A stretch of 64,000 nt of DNA, from NCBI RefSeq assembly GCF_014196715.1, contig NZ_JACIEF010000001.1, positions 974,872 through 1,038,871 of the forward strand, written 5' to 3'. The translations under genes were made by a program, and so were the position numbers. The notes under the pieces were generated by a model. It searched no databases. It had not been told where the DNA came from and was given only the letters and a program-made list of their open reading frames with translations. Each line of letters starts with the position of its first letter. Position 1 is the first letter of the stretch. The stretch comes from Pedobacter zeae. GTDB lineage: Bacteria; Bacteroidota; Bacteroidia; Sphingobacteriales; Sphingobacteriaceae. Positions 1 to 8,796 of the stretch are shown one piece after another.

Positions 1-137
1 GACGAGTCTGCCTGGCGAAGGCTGATGTTGACCCCGTCAATCGGTTCGCCCTTTTTATCGGTTACCAAACCTTTATGTAATTGCGCAAAAGTGATCAGAG
101 GAGAAAAGAAAAGAAGGGCAAGGATTAACTTTTTCAT
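1..137 (-). CDS. TonB-dependent receptor-like outer membrane protein, N-terminal part only
   Basis: The gene starts at 137 and runs off the left edge, so only about 45 residues are visible. They show a signal peptide (Lys-Lys, a hydrophobic stretch, then TFAQ as the likely signal peptidase I site) followed by GLVTDKKGEPIDGVNI. That sequence is the opening strand pattern of a carboxypeptidase-regulatory-like (CarboxypepD_reg) domain. In Bacteroidota this plug-side domain usually begins SusC/TonB-dependent receptors, but it also begins other secreted proteins, so the family is inferred. The gene diverges from the two-component operon at 247, which suggests the kinase/regulator pair controls it. 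Confidence 0.6.
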   Translation of the reverse strand, partial: MKKLILALLFFSPLITFAQLHKGLVTDKKGEPIDGVNISLRQADS

Positions 138-161
138 GTTTCAAAACTAAGTGCCCTGCAT

Positions 162-196
162 GTTAAGTAAAGTTAACCTCAGTTAAATATGGTTAA
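162..196. promoter_or_regulatory. Four GTTAA direct repeats with exact 10-bp spacing
   Basis: GTTAA occurs at 162, 172, 182 and 192, each exactly ten bases after the last, in the 109-bp gap between the receptor-like gene and the kinase gene. Direct repeats phased to one helical turn are typical binding sites for OmpR/PhoB-type response regulators, and such a regulator is encoded at 1688. Binding by that regulator is an inference. Confidence 0.6.
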
Positions 197-246
197 ATCT
201 TCCGTGCATACTTTCATTGATAAAATGATTTGTTCAATTTAGAAGG

Positions 247-1701
247 ATGAAATGGCTTACGTCCAGATATGTTTTTCTTTTGGCGGTTATCACACTGATC
301 ATTAGCCTTTGCCTGCAGTGTGCATGGATCCGGCAACTGTATACGGCGCAAAAGAAATCGGTTGCAACAGCACTCGAATCTATTGTTAGTGATGCTTCAA
401 GGCGGGTGACCTATCAGAGCATCGCCAGAGGGCATGAGAAAAGCATCCGTTTTCAGCAGTTTTTCCTTTCACCGGAATGGTTAGCGCTCAGGCAGGCTTT
501 TGACGACCTGAAAGTAGATAACCTGCGTAGCCAGTTTCATTATGGAATTACCAATGATAGTTCGGTAGTAGAAATGAAAATGTCGTTTCTGAACGATCCT
601 AAAAAGAAAATCAGCCATCGCTCGAGTGCCGTTACCGATGGCAAATCGCAGCAGGAGGTTTCGCTGCAAGATCGGCGCGACCTGAAAGTAATGGACAGTT
701 TAGTCAACCATCAGCTGGATTTATTGGGTTTGCATATTAATAGAAGTTATGCGCTTTATGATTATGCTGATGGGAAATTGGTAAAAGGCAGGGCGATCCC
801 TAATGCTTCATCTGCTTTTGTTAGTGGCAAATATACTTATAACCTTAAATTTCAGAACCGGTACCAGCTGGTGGTTCCAACCATAACCTGGTTAATCATT
901 TATCAGATGAAGTATTATCTCATTTCGTCATTTATGATGTTGGCGCTTACAGCGGCGGCCTTTTACCTGCTGATCAGGCTGATGAAAAAACAGCAGCTTT
1001 ATGCGCAGGCGAAAATGAGTTTTACCAGTAATATGACACATGAGCTCCAAACTCCGATCTCAACGATTGCTGTTGCGCTGGAATCGATCAATAAGTACCA
1101 TTTAATTGAAGAACCCGAAAAGCTGGAAAATTACATCAATATAAGCCGTCACGAATTACAGCGCTTACAGGCAATGATCGAAAAGGTGCTGAAGCAGGAG
1201 CAGATGGATATCGGAAAAACAAAGCTGCAATTCAGTCTCATTGAAATTCAATCTGTGCTGAAACAGGTGACGCGCTCTATGGATATTCAGGTGCGCGAAA
1301 AAAACATGCAACTGTTACTTGCATCCGCCAATGAACCTTATTTTATTAAAGGTGATGCCATGCATATCGCTAATGTATGTTATAACCTGATCGATAATGC
1401 ATTGAAATATTCGCCTGCACAATCGAGGATTGAGGTATCATGCAGTATTGCTGATCATGAGCTAACCATCAGTGTTAAAGATAATGGTCCGGGGATTAAG
1501 GAGATTTATCATCAACAGGTTTTTGAGCGCTTTTTCAGGATTTTTAACCAGGATAATATTCATAATGTGAAAGGCTCTGGGCTGGGGCTTCACTATGTAA
1601 AGCAGGTGGTAACGCTCCACGGCGGACGTGTTGCCCTGCAGAGTAAAATAGGAAAAGGAAGTAATTTTATGATCATTTTGCCCTTGTATGAAGAAAACTA
1701 A
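247..1701 (+). CDS. Membrane sensor histidine kinase
   Basis: This 484-residue protein has a membrane segment at about residues 9-27, an extracytoplasmic region of about 190 residues, and a second membrane segment at about 224-245. The HisKA domain follows, with the phosphoacceptor His265 in MTHELQTP. The HATPase domain has an N box (NLIDNALKYSP), a G1 box (DNGPGI), an F-box region (FERFFRIF) and a G2 box (GSGLGL). It should autophosphorylate in response to an envelope signal and pass phosphate to the regulator encoded next, whose start codon lies inside this gene's last 14 bases. The sensor region resembles no domain I can name. The divergent receptor-like gene is a plausible target of the system. 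Confidence 0.9.
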   Translation: MKWLTSRYVFLLAVITLIISLCLQCAWIRQLYTAQKKSVATALESIVSDASRRVTYQSIARGHEKSIRFQQFFLSPEWLALRQAFDDLKVDNLRSQFHYGITNDSSVVEMKMSFLNDPKKKISHRSSAVTDGKSQQEVSLQDRRDLKVMDSLVNHQLDLLGLHINRSYALYDYADGKLVKGRAIPNASSAFVSGKYTYNLKFQNRYQLVVPTITWLIIYQMKYYLISSFMMLALTAAAFYLLIRLMKKQQLYAQAKMSFTSNMTHELQTPISTIAVALESINKYHLIEEPEKLENYINISRHELQRLQAMIEKVLKQEQMDIGKTKLQFSLIEIQSVLKQVTRSMDIQVREKNMQLLLASANEPYFIKGDAMHIANVCYNLIDNALKYSPAQSRIEVSCSIADHELTISVKDNGPGIKEIYHQQVFERFFRIFNQDNIHNVKGSGLGLHYVKQVVTLHGGRVALQSKIGKGSNFMIILPLYEEN

Positions 1702-2371
1702 GGTTTTATATGCCGAGGATGAGCCTTTTTTGGCGAGGATTGTGCTCGATGGTTTAACCAGTAGTGGTTACGAGGTAAAACTTGCTGCCGACGGAGCGCA
1801 GGCCTGGAAACAATTTTTAGCAGAAAAACCCGATATCTGTGTGTTCGATATTATGATGCCGGAGAAGGATGGTTATACACTGGCAGCTGAAATCAGAAAA
1901 TCAGACCCCAATGTTCCGATTATCTTTTTGAGTGCCAAAGCCCTCACAGAAGATGTGGTGATGGGGTTTAAAAAGGGAGGGAATGACTACCTTAAAAAAC
2001 CTTTTAGTATTGATGAGCTGCTGGTGCGGATGGAATCACTTTTAGTCAGATTTGGTTCTGCAGGTAAAGAAGAAAATAAAAAATACCGGTTCAGAAACTG
2101 CGAACTCGATCCAATAGCCCAAAAATTAAAAACGTCTGCGGGCGAATATTCTCTTTCTTATAAAGAAACCGTTCTGCTCGAATTGCTGCTGAGAAACCGC
2201 AATAACATTTTAGAACGGGAAGATGCATTGGTTCAAATATGGGGGGAAGATAGTTTTTACAATGGCCGTAGTATGGATGTTTTTATGGCACACCTGCGCA
2301 AACTGTTAAAAAGTGAAGCAGAAATCCAGATCATCAGTTTAAGGGGAGTGGGATATAAGCTGATCTGTTGA
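1688..2371 (+). CDS. OmpR-family response regulator
   Basis: The 227-residue protein has a receiver domain at about 1-120, with the acidic pair in YAEDEP, the phosphoacceptor Asp54 in VFDIMMPEKDG, and the conserved Lys in the YLKKPF turn. A winged-helix trans_reg_C domain occupies about 130-227 and ends in the usual RGVGYKL. It overlaps the kinase gene by 14 bases, so the two are probably translationally coupled. The GTTAA repeats upstream of the operon have the spacing expected for a tandem-binding OmpR-type protein, so autoregulation and control of the divergent receptor-like gene are likely but unproven. Confidence 0.93.
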   Translation: MKKTKVLYAEDEPFLARIVLDGLTSSGYEVKLAADGAQAWKQFLAEKPDICVFDIMMPEKDGYTLAAEIRKSDPNVPIIFLSAKALTEDVVMGFKKGGNDYLKKPFSIDELLVRMESLLVRFGSAGKEENKKYRFRNCELDPIAQKLKTSAGEYSLSYKETVLLELLLRNRNNILEREDALVQIWGEDSFYNGRSMDVFMAHLRKLLKSEAEIQIISLRGVGYKLIC

Positions 2372-2438
2372 TTGGCAGATTATCACATAACAATTTACAC
2401 ATAGCAGTTGATGTTGTAGAAATCTTTATGTTAGGTTA

Positions 2439-2822
2439 TTATCGTGCACGGGTTGCTTTGTCGAAGGAAAAGATTAGGCTCTTCTCCTCTATTTTATTTA
2501 ATGGTACCTCTGTTGTCGTTTTTCCGTTATCTTCCGTGAAATAAACCTTCGCGCTGTAATCCTTGTTTTTCTTCACTCCGTCTTCGAACAAAGCAATACC
2601 GAAAAGGGATGGATCCGTGGAGGATTTCGCTATGATACTTACTGTACCCAGATCGTAATCACCACGGTTTTTCAAAGTTATGATTCCGTTCCTGTACGAA
2701 TAGCTGAGCCCTTTTATCGTCTCGAGGTAGGTTTTATTCGTACTGGTAGATGGCCTGTATGTTTGTGAATATCCTGAAGTTGTTATGGCCAATAATAAAG
2801 CGATTGATGCAAATAATTTCAT
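2439..2822 (-). CDS. Small secreted protein of unknown function
   Basis: I chose the ATG at 2822 because it opens directly with a signal peptide (MKLFASIALLLAITTSGYSQ), giving 127 residues. The in-frame ATG 36 bases upstream would place charged residues before it. The mature part is mainly predicted beta strand, with alternating hydrophobic residues, and includes NRGDYDLGTVSIIAKSS. No catalytic motif or named family was recognised. It is convergent with the response regulator gene and is followed upstream by repeat DNA, so it appears to be a single-gene unit. It may be periplasmic or cell-surface. Confidence 0.6.
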   Translation of the reverse strand: MKLFASIALLLAITTSGYSQTYRPSTSTNKTYLETIKGLSYSYRNGIITLKNRGDYDLGTVSIIAKSSTDPSLFGIALFEDGVKKNKDYSAKVYFTEDNGKTTTEVPLNKIEEKSLIFSFDKATRAR

Positions 2823-2963
2823 TTTTTTTATTTTAAAATTACGGATAAGAAACGCCAACTTTAACGATTACAATATTTCTTTTGTCAGGCAAATATGATT
2901 TTTTTAAAGGGAGGATTGAAAAGGAAATAGCGGCTACTAGACTAAACATATTATAAGATTTTT

Positions 2964-3112
2964 TGTCATTGCGAGGCGGGATATGAGCAAACCCAAGCAA
3001 TCTATTATCAAAAAATATTTTTCATTTGTGACTTATTGTTTTATGGTATTCAAGCTCGCTTTGGGGGTGCTTCACTTCTATAAAAAGCCATTGCTTCAGT
3101 TCGCAACGACGA
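2964..3112. repeat. Palindromic intergenic repeat, GTCATTGCGA type
   Basis: TGTCATTGCGAGG at 2964 is matched in inverted orientation by TCGCAACGACGA ending near 3112. AAGCAATCT and AGCCATTGCTTC form the inner partners. The same terminal words recur at 11973-12094. It is a non-coding, MITE/REP-like element and accounts for most of the gap between 2822 and 3149. Confidence 0.6.
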
Positions 3113-3148
3113 AATTAGGAACCAAAACTCAAGTTATAAGGGCTTAAT

Positions 3149-3418
3149 TTAATTATTAGAAGGGTTTACTAATGAAACGCTTATGCTTTTTTTGTTAAAT
3201 TCAATATTCAGGTGAACGAATATCCTTACTGTTATCTTCTGTTTATCTTGTTCCCCAGGAATCCAAGGAGGTGCGCTTAACATCGCATCAATAATAGCCT
3301 TATCTACTTCTAAGTTTATATCTTCATCGATAATTTTTCTTGTTGTCATCACACTTGGCTGAATAATTCGTCCTGCTGTATCTACGTTAAAGGTATAAAC
3401 CGATCTTTTTGTGCCAAT
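3149..3418 (-). pseudogene. TonB C-terminal domain fragment
   Basis: The open frame from about 3418 to 3149 contains the core of a TonB/energy-transducer C-terminal domain: a strand like SVYTFNVDTAGRI, then AIIDAMLSAPPWIPGEQ, then KITVRIFVHLNIEF. Intact proteins carry an N-terminal membrane anchor and a linker, and neither is present. A stop codon lies at the upstream edge, and the only in-frame starts are GTG 3352 and ATG 3349, which would cut the domain. The DNA from 3419 to 3589 has only short unrelated frames, one of them 36 codons at 3432-3542. I read this as a decayed remnant, though expression of a short protein from GTG 3352 cannot be excluded. Confidence 0.5.
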
Positions 3419-3589
3419 TTATTCCAGGTTTTTAGTAGCCAGCCTCCGGATCTATCTGGATTTTCCACATTGTCTGCTCACCATTACCCAACTGATTAAA
3501 CCAAATGGCTTTCATAAAGAGATATTCCCACTTGGAATGCATGGCAAACTTTTACTTTGGCTAAAGTACCGGTACACAGGAATAGCCGT

Positions 3590-6500
3590 TTATCTTATCA
3601 GTGTTAAACTTCCGGTAATATTAGAGCAACCCGTTCTCAAAGAAATTATAAAATAATAAACACCCACAGGCAACTGTCCGTTATTTTGCGTGCCGTTAAA
3701 ACTGAATTTTGGATCTTGCGTACTATAAACATTCTGTCCCATTCGATTAAAGATTTTGAGTGTGAATTCTGGATAATTTTCCAAACCGCCAATCCCCCAA
3801 GTATCATTAAAACCATCATTGTTTGGAGTAAATGATGAGGCAATCTTCAGGGCTTTTTCTGCAACTTCTACAGTTACCGGTATCCTTTTGCTCTCGCAGA
3901 TACCTATAGTATAACTTACATAGTAGGTTACATTTTTATCAACCTGGATCCTGAATATGTTTGTTGTTGATGCAAGGGGCTGACTGGATGTTTCCGTTTG
4001 GTAAAGCAAAAATTTCCCTTCTTTTTGTTGTGCGGGTATGATGATGGCATTTCCAGGAGCGCAGATCTGTACGGGCAATACTTCAGGCGCTTCAAGCATT
4101 GCCGTCTCTGTATTTATGGTATAAATTTCACTATTAACCTCGCACTTTTCTCCATCTACCACTTTTAGCCTATATTTCCCAGCAAAGGCATTCTCCAATG
4201 AAGGCTTATTGCTGACTATTTTATTGTCTTGATCAAGCCAGGTATAATTATACGGAAGGCTACCACCTGATATGGATATTCCCTTAATACTACCAGTTCC
4301 TAAACCACATTTATCTGTTTCTATCGTAATAGCACGTTCCGTTATCACTGGTGGTAAAATAGAGGTAATTTCGTAAGCATCATACAACGATTCGCAATTA
4401 TTCTCATCGGTAATATAAAGTTTATAAATGCCGGCTCCCAGATTCGTTAATGTCGAAGATAAGCTTAATGTTACCGATGGATTATTTTCATCAATCCATC
4501 TTAACGATTTTGGCGCTTCGCCGAAATTGATGGATATACTACCATTTTTTTGGTTACAGGTGGCGTTTCTTACTTTTTTTTCCGAGATGTAATTCTTTGT
4601 GCTGGCCTCACTTATGGTAAATACCGAACTCATTTTGGTGCAATATGGGCCTGTAACCATAAGTTTATATCTTCCTTTAGGTACCTGTTTAAGTTCAATG
4701 CCTGTTCCTACCACTTCTCCATTTTCATTTAACCACTTAAATGTGCCATTTCCATTAATTTTGATTCCGGTTATGGATCCGTTAGCTTTTCCACATGTAG
4801 TTTTTGAACTCAATGCCAACATTTCATCTATTTCGATGTTGTTCTCTGAAGCGATGTCAAAGGTATTGGTCAGTATTTCACAGGCACTCTCATCTTTAAC
4901 CTCCAAAATGTACTTCCCAGCTTTTGCTCCGGTAAGATCAAGATTGTGTGAAATAATATTGTTCTTTTCATCTTTCCAGGTATACTGCAGGTTATTTAAT
5001 CCCGTTGCAGTTATACCGCTAATGGCACCATCACTGTTATCGCAGTTAGCTTTTTTTATCATAATGGATGTACGGTCAATGTTTGGGCCTTCCGTATTTT
5101 CCAGTTTGATTGGGCCGTAGGATTTGGTACAGTTAGACCCCGTGGTAACAATTAATGTATAACTGCCAGGCCCCACATTGTTAAGTTCAACATTTCCAGC
5201 GCTTACCGTTTCACCGTTTTCATCAACCCACTTTGTACTGGCGGCACCACCACCAAAAAGGTTAAAATATAAGCCCTTGATACTCCCATTTTTCTTACCG
5301 CATCCTGGTTGTTGTATTTTCTTGTTTGTAGTCACAAATACTGGCTCAATATTAAATAGAGAAGCATTATATGGCGAAATTGTATAGCATTTCCCATTGT
5401 AACCTTTTGCGTAATATTCTCCAGCTGGCAAATTTTCCACTTTATTTCCTTCCCCAACTTTTTCTCCCTTACGATTATACCACTCCACTTTCATCAGGTG
5501 CAGTGCATTGGTTAGTGACAAGCTTCCGTTGCTCATACCGCAAGAAGCATCTGTTTTGTCATACCAATAGCCACTTCTCCCGGCTAATATATGAGGTTGG
5601 GTAAATTCGCTCGAAACTGTAATAAGTGTGGTGTTAGCCACAAACTTCATATTGGTAAAGTTACCGGTAATACCCCACTTCCCCGATGCATCTGTAATAA
5701 GCTTTTGGTAGAATTGTAAAGGACTGCAGGAAGTGCAATCCGTATAGTCGTTGTAGATATATACTTCTGAATTCGGCGTAGCTGTTCCCGAATATTCAGT
5801 ATCACTATTGATCAGTACTTGGATACTTGGTGTAGCAAAATCCCGTACAGAATAGGCATAGGCGCTACAATGGATTATGTTTTTTCTGATCTCTATGTTC
5901 TTGCTTCCACCATTCCTAAAAGGTCCATCCAAAGAAGGTAAAAATTCATTTACATCGGCAATATCGTCACTACCAATTTGGATATTTTGGGAGTAATTAA
6001 AGTATATTCCACCTGAAAAAAGATTTGCAACCTGATATAATTCCTTATTACGGAGGATTTTGACGTTTTTCGAGCCCATTTCTATCGCAAATCGACTGGC
6101 CAGATTATCTGAAAATTCGCCATTTGTAATACTTAAATTTATAGTTACTCCAACTCTTTGACTCAAGCCTCCATTGCCATCAAAGCCAAAACGGTTGAAA
6201 CGGATTTTGATATTTTCGCCATTTACAGAAAGACCATATGCCGAAAACCCACCCAGAACATTTCCATAACTTGGATCTGGGCCACCAAATTCTGTATCTT
6301 TCGAGATAATATGCGCCAAAGCCGACTTTTGTTGAAATGATTCTGTCCCATCTAGATAAAGTCCAAACCAATTAGATTGTACTTTTAACTTTCCATTGGT
6401 ATTTTGATGTTGCACATCCGATGATGCATAAATACCCACGTCGTTCTGTATAAAAACGTTGCCTCTTCCTGGTGCACCAATGGTAATCCCACTACTTGAC

Positions 6501-6895
6501 ACGATATAGATGCCACTGGCGTTACTTGACTGTCCGTTAGAGTTGGTTTTGGTTGTGAGGCTACGGAATTGGTCAAATGCAAGTCCGTAAATTTGTACAT
6601 CGGTAACGTTAAGTATATTAAAACATCCGTAATCATATTGCGATGAAAGGTATGATGTACGGTCGGCCACGAGCAAAATCTTTGCTGAACTGTTACCTAA
6701 AGCATTTCCAGATTGTGTGGTACCATCTATAATAAGATGTCCGCTTATTAATGGAAGTTCATCCCTAATTACTATGGTGCGGTCTGCCAGGGTATTACCC
6801 GGAAGGTTGAAATGAATGTAATCGTCGGTTGCTATGCCATTGGCAGCAGCCATTGTAAGTGCTTCACGAAAACTTCCGGGACCGCTATTTTGCAT
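3590..6895 (-). CDS. Large cell-surface protein: beta-helix, Cys-paired repeats, gliding-type C-terminal domain
   Basis: The 1,101-residue frame begins with a right-handed beta-helix region (SGPGSFREAL, then many N-x-G turns) over about 1-440. About six repeats of 65-80 residues follow, each starting with a CGxxNGSIxG-like motif and ending in a second Cys before a linker, as in SprB-like adhesin repeats. The last 90 residues (SFTPNNDGFNDTW, LKIFNRMGQNVY, GVYYFII) form a CHU_C/gliding-motility-associated C-terminal domain, a known type IX secretion signal. The protein is therefore predicted to be exported and surface-attached, as an adhesin or polysaccharide-binding protein. The frame has no signal peptide. 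One lies just upstream in another frame, so the gene as sequenced is frameshifted. Confidence 0.8.
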   Translation of the reverse strand: MQNSGPGSFREALTMAAANGIATDDYIHFNLPGNTLADRTIVIRDELPLISGHLIIDGTTQSGNALGNSSAKILLVADRTSYLSSQYDYGCFNILNVTDVQIYGLAFDQFRSLTTKTNSNGQSSNASGIYIVSSSGITIGAPGRGNVFIQNDVGIYASSDVQHQNTNGKLKVQSNWFGLYLDGTESFQQKSALAHIISKDTEFGGPDPSYGNVLGGFSAYGLSVNGENIKIRFNRFGFDGNGGLSQRVGVTINLSITNGEFSDNLASRFAIEMGSKNVKILRNKELYQVANLFSGGIYFNYSQNIQIGSDDIADVNEFLPSLDGPFRNGGSKNIEIRKNIIHCSAYAYSVRDFATPSIQVLINSDTEYSGTATPNSEVYIYNDYTDCTSCSPLQFYQKLITDASGKWGITGNFTNMKFVANTTLITVSSEFTQPHILAGRSGYWYDKTDASCGMSNGSLSLTNALHLMKVEWYNRKGEKVGEGNKVENLPAGEYYAKGYNGKCYTISPYNASLFNIEPVFVTTNKKIQQPGCGKKNGSIKGLYFNLFGGGAASTKWVDENGETVSAGNVELNNVGPGSYTLIVTTGSNCTKSYGPIKLENTEGPNIDRTSIMIKKANCDNSDGAISGITATGLNNLQYTWKDEKNNIISHNLDLTGAKAGKYILEVKDESACEILTNTFDIASENNIEIDEMLALSSKTTCGKANGSITGIKINGNGTFKWLNENGEVVGTGIELKQVPKGRYKLMVTGPYCTKMSSVFTISEASTKNYISEKKVRNATCNQKNGSISINFGEAPKSLRWIDENNPSVTLSLSSTLTNLGAGIYKLYITDENNCESLYDAYEITSILPPVITERAITIETDKCGLGTGSIKGISISGGSLPYNYTWLDQDNKIVSNKPSLENAFAGKYRLKVVDGEKCEVNSEIYTINTETAMLEAPEVLPVQICAPGNAIIIPAQQKEGKFLLYQTETSSQPLASTTNIFRIQVDKNVTYYVSYTIGICESKRIPVTVEVAEKALKIASSFTPNNDGFNDTWGIGGLENYPEFTLKIFNRMGQNVYSTQDPKFSFNGTQNNGQLPVGVYYFIISLRTGCSNITGSLTLIR

Positions 6896-6977
6896 TATTG
6901 ACTACTACAAAAACAGCTGCAGTTGCAAAATAACAAGATATAAGAATAAGAAGCAGACAAATAAACCCTGTTTTCAT
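6885..6977 (-). pseudogene. Signal-peptide piece of the large surface protein, out of frame
   Basis: An ATG at 6977 opens a 30-codon frame reading MKTGFICLLLILISCYFATA and then AVFVVVNNAK before a TAG at 6885. This is a good signal peptide, and VVVNN is the natural lead-in to the NSGPGSFREAL of the downstream frame. The two frames overlap at AATAATGCAAAATAGC. Removing the single G would join them as VVVNNQNSGPGS. The fragment is therefore the displaced start of the 3590-6895 gene. Confidence 0.7.
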
Positions 6978-7170
6978 TATGAGGCATTAAAGTAGTAAAG
7001 AGGCTAAAATAAAAGTTTAATATGGATATTTTTTAATTGACTAATAGATAATAATTATAATCTGACGATTTTTCTGCGGAGTATCCGGTATTGCCTGCGC
7101 CCTTTTTCCGTGCGTCTTTTTGTATCTGGAATTTGAGGTTTTAAAGCTTGGCATTAGCGAAAAGCCCAGA

Positions 7171-7196
7171 AAACAAAAAACCCGACGATTGTCGGG
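7171..7196 (-). terminator. Rho-independent terminator after tRNA-Ser
   Basis: On the minus strand the stem CCCGAC-AATC-GTCGGG is followed by a T-rich run (7180 down to 7171). It lies 12 bases past the tRNA 3' end. Confidence 0.85.
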
Positions 7197-7207
7197 CTCT
7201 ATTTTTC

Positions 7208-7295
7208 TGGCGGAAAGCGAGGGATTCGAACCCCCGGACCTGTTACAGTCAACAGTTTTCAAGACTGCCGCATTCGACCACTCTGCCAGCTTTCC
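7208..7295 (-). tRNA. tRNA-Ser(UGA)
   Basis: The minus strand folds as a class II tRNA of 88 bases. The acceptor stem is GGAAAGC/GCTTTCC, the anticodon loop CTTGAAA gives anticodon TGA, there is a long variable arm, the T loop is GGTTCGAATCC, and a CCA end is encoded in the DNA. The terminator follows directly. Confidence 0.96.
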
Positions 7296-7390
7296 GGAGG
7301 CAAAAGTACGAACTCCGGTTAAAACTGCAAACTATGAATGCTTTTTTTTTATATAAACTTGATAATTACTTAACACAGAGGGAGAAAAAA

Positions 7391-8380
7391 TTATTTCTTC
7401 CTGATATTTTCTTCAATTGGCTCCGATTTTTTGAACAAATTAAAGGTAGGGCGGATGATCTTTACACTTCTTTTGCTTACATCTACACTGGCATTGAGCT
7501 CAAAACCGATCAATAAAATCAAAGAATTAAGGTAAAGCCAGATCATTACTACAATTAATGTTCCGATAGAACCATATACTTTGTTATACGAGGCAAAATG
7601 GTTGATATAGAAAGAAAAGCCCCAGATGGTAAGGAAGGCCAGTATGGTAGCCAGCCACGAACCTGCACTGAACAGGCGCCATTTTTTAGTGTGCGACGGG
7701 CCGTAACGGTATAAAATAGAAATGGTAATAAAATACAGGATCGCCAATAAGGCCCAACGTGTAAATTTTATGGTATAAACCAAAAAGCTGTCTTTCAGGT
7801 GCAGTTCGTCGTTGATTTTGTTGAGCAAAACTTCGCCCAAGGCCATCGCACTGATGCAGATGATGATCGAAAAACAGATAATAACGGTGAGCACCAGCGC
7901 AATTAAACGTTGTTTTATCCAGCCCCTCGTTTCGATAATCAACGATGATTTGTTAAAAGCCTTCATTAAGTTTTTAACGCCATTGGTAGCAAAAAACAGT
8001 GCAGATAAAAAACCGAAAGACAACAAACCCGTATTCTGTTTTTTGATGATGTCTTTCAATGTGGTTTCAAAGGCATCAAAAGCATTGTGCGGAAGGACCA
8101 GCTGGATTAAATTTAACAGTTGATCCTGGAAACCTTTAATCGGGATAAAAGGGATCAGGGTAAACAAAAAGATAATACCCGGAAAAATGGCCAGCATAAA
8201 ACTGTAGGCCAGCGATGAAGATTTGTTTACCAATGCATCTTTACCGATTTCGCGGAAGAAAAACGTAGCAACCGTATAAAGCGGGAGTGGGCTAAACCCG
8301 GGCAAAATACATCCCTTAGTCCATTCTATGAATCTTGAATAGAACTTAAGATGTAATAATTGCCGGTGTAACCATTCCAT
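7391..8380 (-). CDS. YihY/BrkB-family inner membrane protein
   Basis: The 329-residue protein has about six hydrophobic segments and the family's typical pattern: SSSLAYSFMLAIFPGIIFLFTLIPF near the N terminus, LLSFGFLSALFFATNG in the middle, and GSIGTLIVVMIWLYL near the end. YihY/BrkB proteins were once annotated as RNase BN, but are integral membrane proteins without an established activity. It is the last gene of a likely four-gene minus-strand operon, starting eight bases after the thioesterase stop codon. The charged tail with several Lys and Glu residues is probably cytoplasmic. Confidence 0.88.
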   Translation of the reverse strand: MEWLHRQLLHLKFYSRFIEWTKGCILPGFSPLPLYTVATFFFREIGKDALVNKSSSLAYSFMLAIFPGIIFLFTLIPFIPIKGFQDQLLNLIQLVLPHNAFDAFETTLKDIIKKQNTGLLSFGFLSALFFATNGVKNLMKAFNKSSLIIETRGWIKQRLIALVLTVIICFSIIICISAMALGEVLLNKINDELHLKDSFLVYTIKFTRWALLAILYFITISILYRYGPSHTKKWRLFSAGSWLATILAFLTIWGFSFYINHFASYNKVYGSIGTLIVVMIWLYLNSLILLIGFELNASVDVSKRSVKIIRPTFNLFKKSEPIEENIRKK

Positions 8381-8388
8381 TTTAGTTG

Positions 8389-8796
8389 TTAATTAAAAAA
8401 TACCGATAACTTTTCCATAAAGTTTTGGGGAGGGTTGGTGGGTTTGTTTTTTTTCATATCGACAAAAACAAGCGTGGTCGCCCCAATGTTTATTAATTCT
8501 TCATTTTCATTGTACAACTCGTACTCAAAGAAAATACGGATACCCGGCAGCGTTTTAATAATGGTTTTAACCATAATTTCCTGATCATATAACGCAGGTT
8601 TGATGTATTTGCATTTCAATTCTAAAACAGGCATCATAATGCCATCAGCTTCCATAGAACTGTAACTCATACCCAAACTCCTCAGCATTTCTACACGCCC
8701 AACTTCGTAATATTGGGCGTAATTGCCATAATACATATAACCCATCTGATCAGTTTCGCCGTAACGCACCCTGATTTTCGTACTGTGACTATACAT
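8389..8796 (-). CDS. Acyl-CoA thioesterase, 4HBT/YbgC type
   Basis: The 135-residue length and the motif RVRYGETDQMGYMYYGNY, with the catalytic Asp at residue 16, identify a hot-dog-fold 4-hydroxybenzoyl-CoA/YbgC-type thioesterase. Such enzymes hydrolyse short or medium acyl-CoA thioesters in the cytoplasm, and YbgC proteins in other bacteria associate with the envelope. The start codon overlaps the mltG stop codon by one base (TAATG), so the two genes are translationally coupled. The substrate cannot be read from the sequence. Confidence 0.88.
   Translation of the reverse strand: MYSHSTKIRVRYGETDQMGYMYYGNYAQYYEVGRVEMLRSLGMSYSSMEADGIMMPVLELKCKYIKPALYDQEIMVKTIIKTLPGIRIFFEYELYNENEELINIGATTLVFVDMKKNKPTNPPQNFMEKLSVFFN

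Noticed and set aside
4599..5120. 173-codon plus-strand frame
   Set aside because: It lies antisense inside the large surface-protein gene, whose repeats and motifs are clear. Its composition is what a low-complexity antisense frame would give.
7041..7516. Three overlapping frames across the tRNA-Ser
   Set aside because: They span the tRNA, its terminator and the end of the yihY gene. No signal for translation exists.
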